Shown: positions 1-5,206 of the stretch, in pieces
Layout: each line of letters begins with the position of its first letter
Position numbering within the stretch: position 1 is the first letter of the stretch
Assembly (NCBI GenBank): GCA_002405525.1
Contig: DHLY01000038.1
Location: forward strand, 748-15,492
Origin: Proteobacteria bacterium UBA4656
GTDB lineage: Bacteria > Pseudomonadota > Gammaproteobacteria > Xanthomonadales > Ahniellaceae
DNA length: 14,745 bases
Reading direction: 5' to 3'
Program-made: the position numbers and the translations under genes
Notes under the pieces: generated by a model
Told to the model about the DNA's origin: nothing
Databases searched by the model: none
The model's input: the letters and a program-made list of their open reading frames with translations, nothing else

Positions 1-1
1 C

Positions 2-604
2 GCCTCGGCGGGCACCCTATTCCTCGCGATCGGCGCCACCGGCACGGCCGCGCTGTCGGCGGCGCTGTACTACCTCGTGCACTCGACGGTGGCGGCGGCT
101 GCGCTGTTCCTGCTCGCCGACCGCGTGCGGCAGGCGCGCGGCAAGGCGGGCGACAGCCTGCGCACGGTCGCCGCCATCGCCGGGCGCGGCGCGCTGGGCC
201 TGGGCTTCCTCGCGGCCGCGATGGCGGTCGCCGGCCTGCCGCCGTGGTCGGGGTTCCTCGCCAAGGCCCTGATCCTGGATGCCGTGGCCGCCCGCCCCGA
301 TGCGGCCTGGCTGTGGGCGGTCGTGCTGACCAGCGCGCTGCTGGTGATCGTGGCGCTCGCGCGGGCCGGCAGCCATCTGTTCTGGCGCGAGCCCGCAGGC
401 ACGTCCGCCGTGCCCGAGACCGCGCGCACCGGCGAACGACTGGCCGGCGGCGCACTGCTGGCCGCGCTGGTCGCACTGTTCGTGTTCGCGCAGCCGCTGG
501 TCGACTACACCCGCGCAACCGCAGAACAGCTGCACGCGCCTTCCACCCTGGTGGCGCGCGTGCAGGCCGAAATGCCCGTGCGTCGCAGCGCGGAGGCTCC
601 GTGA
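2..604 (+). CDS. mrpD: Na+/H+ antiporter subunit D (MrpD/MnhD), 3' part only
   Basis: This is the last 200 codons of a proton-translocating antiporter subunit homologous to the NuoL/M/N subunits of complex I. It sits in the inner membrane as part of the Mrp complex, which exchanges Na+ (or K+) for protons. The reading frame is open from base 2, so the start lies before the window; full-length members have about 500 residues. The visible part begins in a membrane helix and contains the loop YYLVHSTVAAAALFLLADR. This is followed by GLPPWSGFLAKALIL, typical of the conserved PP-x-xGFxxK region of this superfamily, and then two further hydrophobic helices. Its TGA stop (602-604) shares base A604 with the ATG of the next gene, and a GGAGG lies just before it, which indicates translational coupling. 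The E, F and G subunits follow in the canonical order, so the assignment is secure. Confidence 0.93.
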   Translation, partial: ASAGTLFLAIGATGTAALSAALYYLVHSTVAAAALFLLADRVRQARGKAGDSLRTVAAIAGRGALGLGFLAAAMAVAGLPPWSGFLAKALILDAVAARPDAAWLWAVVLTSALLVIVALARAGSHLFWREPAGTSAVPETARTGERLAGGALLAALVALFVFAQPLVDYTRATAEQLHAPSTLVARVQAEMPVRRSAEAP

Positions 605-1116
605 TGCGCGCCCTGCTGCCCACCCCGCTGACCAGCCTCGGCATCCTCGTCGCCTGGGTGCTGCTCAATGGCGGCAGCATCGGCCACTGGCTGCTCGGCG
701 CGCTGCTCGCCGTGGCCCTGCCGCTGGCGATGCCGCGCCTGCGCACGCCGACCGTGCCGCTTCACGCGCCTGGCGCGGCGCTGCGCCTGCTGGCCGTTTT
801 CCTCTACGACATCGTCATTGCCAACATCGACGTCGCGCGGCGCGTGCTGGGCCCCGAGTCCCGCATCCATCCGGGCTATATCCGGGTGCCGCTGGCCGTG
901 CGCGACCCGCGCGCCGTGTCCACCCTCGCGGCGATCATCACCATGACCCCGGGCACGCTGTCGGCGGCGTTGGAGTCCGACGGCCGGGTGCTGCTGGTGC
1001 ACTGCTTCCACCTCACCGACCCGGAGGCGAGCGTGGCCTCGATCAAGTTGCGCTACGAGGCGCCGCTGCGGCGCATCTTCGAGCCCGCCGACGCAGGCGC
1101 GGGAGCAGCCCCGTGA
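604..1116 (+). CDS. mrpE: Na+/H+ antiporter subunit E (MrpE/MnhE)
   Basis: A 170-residue small membrane subunit of the Mrp antiporter. It has no transport activity known on its own and is needed for assembly and stability of the complex. Two or three hydrophobic helices occupy roughly residues 8-45 and 58-75. A soluble C-terminal part carries the family signature ITMTPGTLSAAL followed by LLVHCFHL. Length and motif fit MnhE. The start ATG overlaps the mrpD stop by one base, and GGAGG seven bases upstream supports it. Its TGA overlaps the GTG of mrpF by four bases. It should be expressed only as part of the mrp operon, because no internal promoter is visible. Confidence 0.93.
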   Translation: MRALLPTPLTSLGILVAWVLLNGGSIGHWLLGALLAVALPLAMPRLRTPTVPLHAPGAALRLLAVFLYDIVIANIDVARRVLGPESRIHPGYIRVPLAVRDPRAVSTLAAIITMTPGTLSAALESDGRVLLVHCFHLTDPEASVASIKLRYEAPLRRIFEPADAGAGAAP

Positions 1117-1379
1117 CCGCCGCCGTGCTGCCCTTCGCCATCGGCGGCTTCGCGCTGGCGATGCTGCTGTGCCTGTACCGCCTGCTGCGCGGGCCCGGCG
1201 TGGCCGACCGCGTGCTCGCGCTGGACACGCTCTACATCTGCTCGCTGGCCCTGCTGGTGGTGCTCGGCATCCGGCTCGGCAGCGGCGTGTACTTCGAAGC
1301 CGCTCTGTTGATCGGCCTGCTCGGTTTCATCGGCACGGTGGCGCTCGGCCGCTACCTCGCGCGCGGGAAGGTGCTGTGA
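1113..1379 (+). CDS. mrpF: Na+/H+ antiporter subunit F (MrpF/MnhF)
   Basis: An 88-residue protein made of three hydrophobic helices, the usual size and topology of MrpF. The segment RLLRGPGVADRVLALD is the diagnostic MnhF motif between helices 1 and 2. It is part of the Mrp antiporter membrane arm. The start is GTG at 1113, inside a GTGA overlap with the mrpE stop, with GGGAG about eight bases upstream. An ATG alternative in the same frame would cut off the first helix, so GTG is preferred. The stop TGA again shares its A with the ATG of mrpG. Confidence 0.92.
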   Translation: MTAAVLPFAIGGFALAMLLCLYRLLRGPGVADRVLALDTLYICSLALLVVLGIRLGSGVYFEAALLIGLLGFIGTVALGRYLARGKVL

Positions 1380-1708
1380 TGGGCACGCTGCCGCTGTGGG
1401 CCGACGCGCTGGTCGCCTTCCTGCTGGTCGTCGGCACCGCCTTCGCGCTGGTCGGCGCGATCGGACTGGTCCGCCTGTCCGATTTCCTCAAGCGCCTGCA
1501 CGGCCCCACCAAGGCCACCACCATGGGCGTCGGCTGCGCCCTGCTCGCCTCGCTGGTGTGGTTCCTCGCCGACTCCGGCACGCCACACGGGCGTGAGTTT
1601 CTGATCGCCCTGTTCCTGTTCCTCACCGCCCCCGTCGCCTCACACCTGATGATCGTCGGCGCGATGCGGATCGACGAGACGGCGCGGCCGCCGGGCGAGT
1701 CGCGCTAG
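1379..1708 (+). CDS. mrpG: Na+/H+ antiporter subunit G (MrpG/MnhG)
   Basis: A 109-residue subunit with three predicted membrane helices. The loop between helices 1 and 2, GLVRLSDFLKRLHGPTKATTMGV, is the MnhG/PhaG signature (RLPDxxxRLHAxTKAxTLG in the family). It completes the D-E-F-G end of the mrp operon. The ATG overlaps the mrpF stop, and GGAAGG nine bases upstream serves as ribosome binding site. It is the last gene of the plus-strand run. Its TAG stop (1706-1708) interlocks with the stop codon of the opposing lipoprotein gene, leaving no room for a terminator between the two genes. Confidence 0.93.
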   Translation: MGTLPLWADALVAFLLVVGTAFALVGAIGLVRLSDFLKRLHGPTKATTMGVGCALLASLVWFLADSGTPHGREFLIALFLFLTAPVASHLMIVGAMRIDETARPPGESR

Positions 1709-2169
1709 CGCACGACGACCTGTGTCGCGTCGTCGACCTGCACGTGGGTCTGGAAGGAGTACTTGCCGGTCGGCCTGCCGTTGGCGGTGAAGTCGATACG
1801 CACGCGCCGTGCGGTGCCGGAAACGAGGATGCGGCGCCCGCGCAGCAACTCGACCGGGTCGCCGCCGAGTCGCTCGCGCAATCCGGCGGCCGCGGCCGGC
1901 GCGAGGGCGATGGTCAGGCAGCGCTGGTCCCGGCAGTCGGCTTCGGAGTTCAGGAAGCTGCGGAAGGCATCGCGACCGCTGCCGCGCACCTCCAGTTCGA
2001 ACACGCCTTCGACACCCTCCGGGGCGGCCTCGGCAGCCATCACCACGGCCTGCGCCGGCGTCAATGGCGCGGCACTGCCCGCCGCCGCGCGCTCCGGAGA
2101 GGTCGGCGTGACAGCGCAGCCACACAGGGCGATCGCGAGAAACGCGGTGGCGAGGGCTGGACGAATCAT
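1705..2169 (-). CDS. Putative lipoprotein of unknown function
   Basis: A 154-residue protein. The N-terminus has a short positively charged start, a hydrophobic stretch and a lipobox-like LCGC with Cys18, so it is probably an outer-membrane or periplasmic lipoprotein. Cys at the -2 position of the lipobox is unusual but tolerated. After a Ser/Thr/Ala-rich linker comes a compact domain (about residues 37-154) with alternating beta-like segments. It includes FLNSEADCRDQRCLTIAL (Cys79 and Cys84, possibly a disulfide) and RRILVSGTARRVRIDF, which looks like an OB-type barrel; that fold is my guess. I do not recognise a named family. The start is supported by AAAGGAG eight bases upstream. The gene is last in a minus-strand series behind two exchangers and a MAPEG protein, 83 bases after the exchanger stop, so it may be co-transcribed with them. 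Confidence 0.72.
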   Translation of the reverse strand: MIRPALATAFLAIALCGCAVTPTSPERAAAGSAAPLTPAQAVVMAAEAAPEGVEGVFELEVRGSGRDAFRSFLNSEADCRDQRCLTIALAPAAAAGLRERLGGDPVELLRGRRILVSGTARRVRIDFTANGRPTGKYSFQTHVQVDDATQVVVR

Positions 2170-2252
2170 GCGGCGACTCCTTTCGCGACGGGAGCCGGCG
2201 CCTCGTGGCCGGTTGGGCGGCAGTTTGCGCCGGTTCCCGGGCGCCGCAGGCC

Positions 2253-3209
2253 TCAACCGCCCGCCAGCTGCAGCAGGTAAGCCACGTACGCCGCGTAGCC
2301 CACCAGCAGCAGCACGCCGTTCGCGCGGGTGATCTTGAGGCCCATCATCATCATCGGCACCAGCACCAGGGCGAAGCCGATCATCACCGGGATGTCGAGC
2401 CACATCAGGGTCGGCGCGGCGGTCGGCAGCGGGGTGATCAGCGCGGTGGCGCCGAGGATGAACAGGATGTTGTAGATGTTGGAGCCCAGCACGTTGCCGA
2501 TCGCGATGTCGGCGTTGCCGCGCGCGGCGGCGGCGACCGAGGACGCCAGTTCGGGCAGCGAGGTGCCCACGGCGACGATGGTCAGCCCGATGACCAGCTC
2601 CGACAGGCCCCACAGGCGCGCCAGCGTGGTGGCGGCATCCACCGCCAGATGCGCGCCGCCCATCAGGCCGACGAGGCCCAGCACGATGAAGCCGGCGGCC
2701 TTCCAGCCATCGTGGCGGGGCGGGTTCTCGTTGGTGTATTCCTGCTTGACCTCGGCCGACTCCTGCTTCGAGGTCCTGAGCAGGAACCACAGGAAGGCGC
2801 CGAAGGCGGCCAGCATCAGCGCGCCTTCCCAGCGCTTGATCTCGCCGAAGCTCGCCATCGCCCAAAGCAAAAGGCTGACGCCGATCATGATCGGCAGTTC
2901 GACCCGAACCATGCGCAGGTGCACGGCCAGCGGAGCCACTACGGCGGCCAGCCCAAGGATGACGCCCACGTTGGCGATGTTGGAGCCGACCACGTTGCCG
3001 ATCGCGATGTCGGTGCGGCCCGTCAGCGCGGCATCGAGATTGACCGCCAGTTCCGGCGTCGAGGTGCCGAAGCCGACGATCACCAGGCCGATCACGAAGG
3101 GGCTGATGCCGAAGCGTTCGGCCACACCCGAGGCGCCGCGCACGAAAAGGTCGGCCCCGACGGCGAGGATGGCGACGCCGGCGGCCAGGATCAGGAGCTG
3201 GATGAGCAT
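2253..3209 (-). CDS. Na+/Ca2+ exchanger family antiporter (YrbG/CaxA type)
   Basis: A 318-residue inner-membrane cation antiporter of the CaCA superfamily, with about ten helices in two inverted halves. The two alpha-repeats are intact. Alpha-1 reads GFGTSTPELAVN (Thr49, Ser50, Glu53) followed by GNVVGSNIAN. Alpha-2 reads AVGTSLPELASS (Thr216, Ser217, Glu220) followed by GNVLGSNIYN. These Thr/Ser/Glu/Asn residues are the ion ligands in the archaeal NCX structure. A charged cytosolic loop around residues 146-170 separates the halves. It probably extrudes Ca2+ against Na+ or H+; the exact ions cannot be read from the sequence. The ATG start has only a weak ribosome binding site, but the first helix starts immediately after it. 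It lies 45 bases after a paralogue of the same length that lacks key ligands. Confidence 0.93.
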   Translation of the reverse strand: MLIQLLILAAGVAILAVGADLFVRGASGVAERFGISPFVIGLVIVGFGTSTPELAVNLDAALTGRTDIAIGNVVGSNIANVGVILGLAAVVAPLAVHLRMVRVELPIMIGVSLLLWAMASFGEIKRWEGALMLAAFGAFLWFLLRTSKQESAEVKQEYTNENPPRHDGWKAAGFIVLGLVGLMGGAHLAVDAATTLARLWGLSELVIGLTIVAVGTSLPELASSVAAAARGNADIAIGNVLGSNIYNILFILGATALITPLPTAAPTLMWLDIPVMIGFALVLVPMMMMGLKITRANGVLLLVGYAAYVAYLLQLAGG

Positions 3210-3254
3210 GGGGTTCGGGTCCGGAGGCGCGCAAAGGTTAGCCGGCGAGCGTGA

Positions 3255-4211
3255 TCACCGCGTCACGGTCCACCACTGGAAGACCTGCAGGGCGACGAAG
3301 GCGGCCAGCAGCACGCCGCCCTCGCCGCGGCTGATGCGCAGGTCGCCGCGCAACAGCGGGTACAGCATGGCCGAGAACGCCAGCAGCACCGGCAGTTCGA
3401 GTCGCACCAGCGATTCGGACACCGGGTAGGACTGCCACAGCGCGGTGGCGCCCAGCACCAGGGTGAGGTTCAGCAGGTTGGAGCCGATCACGCTGGCCAG
3501 CAGCACGTCGCCGAGGCCGCGGCGCGCGGCGATCAGGCCCAGCGCCACCTGCGGCAGCGAGGCGCCGAGCGCGACGAAGGTCAGGCCGGCGAACAGGTCA
3601 GACACGCCGAACGCGCCCGCGAGGCCGACCGCGTGGGTCACCACCGCGCGCGAGGCGTAGAACAAAACCGCCAGGCCGACGCCGATCCGCAGCAGGTTGC
3701 GGCCGAGGCCCTGCAGCTGCTCGCCTTCCGATTCGAACTGCGCCCGCACCCCGGCGTCGCTGGCCGCGGCCGGCTGGCGCAGCACCAGCGCCACCAGCAC
3801 GCCGAAGCCCGCGACCAGCACCGCGCCGTCGAGGAAGCCGATGCGGCCGTTGTGGCTCATCGCCAGCAGGGCGAGCGCCACGACCATCGAGGCCACGCCC
3901 AGCGGCCGCAGCACCGGCGCGCGCACGTCCAGCGGGCGCAGCACGGCGGCGAGCCCGAGCAGCAGGCCGAGGTTGACGAGGCTCGCGCCGACCATGTTGC
4001 CCAGCGCCAGCGCCGGGTTCCCTGCCCCGACCGCGGCGACGTTGACCGCCACGTCCGGCACCGAGCCGCCGAAGGCCGCCAGCAGCAGGCCGACCATGAA
4101 GGCGCCCGCGCCGCGCGTGCGTGCCAGTCCCGCCAGCCCGCGCACGGCGGAATCGGCGCCGAGCGCCAGCCCGGCGATGCCGATCGCGAACCAGAGCAGG
4201 TCGTCGCCCAC
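3255..4211 (-). CDS. Divergent Na+/Ca2+ exchanger-like protein with altered ion-binding sites
   Basis: A 318-residue membrane protein with the two-fold repeat architecture of the CaCA exchangers and the same length as its downstream neighbour. The alpha-repeats are degenerate. Alpha-1 reads AFGGSVPDVAVN (Thr to Gly49, Glu to Asp53) with GNMVGASLVN (Ser to Ala76). Alpha-2 reads ALGASLPQVALG (Thr to Ala, Glu to Gln221) with ASVIGSNLLN. Thus both conserved glutamates are replaced, while glycines, prolines, helices and the second GSN are kept, so it is a maintained gene rather than debris. Ion specificity is probably changed, or the protein may be a partner or regulator of the intact copy; this is inference. 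The start is GTG at 4211, nine bases after the MAPEG gene stop. No in-frame ATG precedes the first helix. Codon use matches its neighbours. Confidence 0.85.
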   Translation of the reverse strand: MGDDLLWFAIGIAGLALGADSAVRGLAGLARTRGAGAFMVGLLLAAFGGSVPDVAVNVAAVGAGNPALALGNMVGASLVNLGLLLGLAAVLRPLDVRAPVLRPLGVASMVVALALLAMSHNGRIGFLDGAVLVAGFGVLVALVLRQPAAASDAGVRAQFESEGEQLQGLGRNLLRIGVGLAVLFYASRAVVTHAVGLAGAFGVSDLFAGLTFVALGASLPQVALGLIAARRGLGDVLLASVIGSNLLNLTLVLGATALWQSYPVSESLVRLELPVLLAFSAMLYPLLRGDLRISRGEGGVLLAAFVALQVFQWWTVTR

Positions 4212-4220
4212 CGCCGCGCC

Positions 4221-4610
4221 TCAGAGCAGCGGGGCGAGCAGGCCCCAGGCCGCCGCCCCGAGCAGGACGAGGTTGGCCAGGAATGCGATCCCGAAACCGG
4301 CGCTGCGCTTCTCCGCCGCCTGTGCGTAACCGATCGCGTACCAGAAGCGTGCCGCCACCCAGGCCAGGCCGACATAGCCCGCCCAGTAGGGGTTCCAATG
4401 CACCGCCGCCAGCCACAGACAGGGCAGGAACATCACCGTGGCCTCGAGGGTGTTCATCTGCGCGCGGAACACGCGCTCGAAGTCGGGGTGCCCGGTGGTG
4501 GCCGGCGCCTTGATGCCGTAGCGACGACGCGCGCCACCGACCATGAACATGGTGTACAGCAGCAACAGCACGGTGAGCAGGGTCACCAGGGCAGGCCAGG
4601 CAGCGGTCAT
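4221..4610 (-). CDS. MAPEG family membrane protein
   Basis: A 129-residue protein with four hydrophobic helices and the MAPEG signature FERVFRAQMNTLEA (Glu45, Arg46, Arg49, Gln51, Asn53, Glu56). The family includes microsomal glutathione transferase-like enzymes. Bacterial members are small inner-membrane proteins whose substrates are usually unknown, so a glutathione-dependent detoxification role is only family-level knowledge. Length is typical (about 130). The ATG at 4610 is preceded by GGGGAGAA at ideal spacing, and a perfect seven-base inverted repeat lies just before that. It is first in the minus-strand run ahead of two exchanger-like genes; the next GTG follows nine bases after its stop, which indicates co-transcription. 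Confidence 0.88.
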   Translation of the reverse strand: MTAAWPALVTLLTVLLLLYTMFMVGGARRRYGIKAPATTGHPDFERVFRAQMNTLEATVMFLPCLWLAAVHWNPYWAGYVGLAWVAARFWYAIGYAQAAEKRSAGFGIAFLANLVLLGAAAWGLLAPLL

Positions 4611-4623
4611 CGCGTTCTCCCCT

Positions 4624-4642
4624 GACGCGCGTGTGGCGCGTC
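4624..4642 (-). promoter_or_regulatory. Hairpin in the leader of the MAPEG gene
   Basis: Arms GACGCGC and GCGCGTC form a perfect seven-base inverted repeat with a five-base loop. It ends a few bases before the GGGGAGAA ribosome binding site of the minus-strand MAPEG gene. In the transcript it would be a stable stem next to the ribosome binding site. Whether it regulates anything is unknown; in 70% GC DNA such repeats also arise by chance. Confidence 0.35.
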
Positions 4643-4748
4643 TTACGGGCGCGGACGATATCAGAACCGGGACCGGCCGACCCGGCTGACATGCGCGCGC
4701 AACACGGCCATCGCAGCATGCCGAACGTGTCCCGCGCCGGAGCCGCCG

Positions 4749-4988
4749 ATGAGTGCCCGCGAAACCGCTACCGAACTGCTGTGCGCCGCGCTCGAGGGCG
4801 GCGCGATCCGCCTGCGCGAACCAGGCGCCCCGATCGACGTGCGTGCCGACGCGCGCGCGATCGCGCAGGCACACCGCGCTCTGCTCAAAGCCTTGCGCAA
4901 GGGCGAACCGCAGGCCGACGACGAAGACGCCGCGAAGGCGCCGAAGGCTGCAACGGCAGCGGCGAAGGTGCGGGCGCGCAAGCGCTGA
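4749..4988 (+). CDS. Small hypothetical protein with basic Ala/Lys tail
   Basis: A 79-residue protein that I do not recognise. The first half (residues 1-50) is mixed and probably helical: leucine-rich with an acidic start, including LLCAALEGGAIRLREPG and HRALLKALRKGE. The second half passes through an acidic stretch (DDEDA) into an Ala/Lys/Arg-rich tail, KAPKAATAAAKVRARKR, similar in composition to histone H1-like bacterial tails. This could mean nucleic-acid binding, but there is no domain evidence. GGAG lies eight bases before the ATG. It is transcribed divergently from the MAPEG gene and alone on its strand, with the inverted-repeat element after it. The favourable start and the absence of a competing frame make it likely real, but not certain. 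Confidence 0.6.
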   Translation: MSARETATELLCAALEGGAIRLREPGAPIDVRADARAIAQAHRALLKALRKGEPQADDEDAAKAPKAATAAAKVRARKR

Positions 4989-5016
4989 TTCGCGATCGCG
5001 AGGGTGTAGTGGCGCA

Positions 5017-5093
5017 GGTGCATTGAGCGCAGCGAATTGCACCGCGTTGGTCTTGCGGCCGGCGGATCGGCACATCGCTGCGCTCGTTGCACC
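5017..5093. repeat. Nested inverted-repeat intergenic element
   Basis: Two arms in opposite orientation, 5017-5043 and 5069-5093, share the core GAGCGCAGCGA (5025-5035; complement at 5075-5085). Each arm begins with GGTGCA and ends with a matching GCACC or GTGCC, so each arm can fold alone and the two can pair with each other. It fills the gap between the 79-codon gene and the 3' end of lpdA. The motif pattern, GGTGCA-N-GCGCAGCGA-N-TGCACC, resembles short palindromic intergenic repeats that I recall as common in gammaproteobacteria, so it is probably a REP-like dispersed repeat. Copy number cannot be judged from one window. Confidence 0.6.
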
Positions 5094-5156
5094 CTACGCA
5101 ATCCGGGCGCTGAGCCCTAGATCGTGGATCCTTCCCCGGCCAGCGCTACCCGCGTC

Positions 5157-5188
5157 GCGATTCGGCGAATCGCCGCAATGCGGCGGCA
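5157..5188 (-). terminator. Possible terminator after aceF-lpdA
   Basis: On the minus strand, about 20-50 bases after the lpdA stop, there are two adjacent stems. One has arms GCCGC and GCGGC. The other is perfect, with arms GCGATTC and GAATCGC around a three-base loop. There is no run of T after them, so a classical intrinsic terminator is not proven; they could instead stabilise the 3' end. Confidence 0.35.
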
Positions 5189-5206
5189 AGTCCCGCCTCG
5201 CATCCC

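Noticed and set aside
1705-3234. A 509-codon minus-strand frame running through the intact exchanger gene into the lipoprotein
   Set aside because: Only its last 154 codons look like a protein and have a ribosome binding site; the upstream part is an out-of-frame reading of the exchanger.
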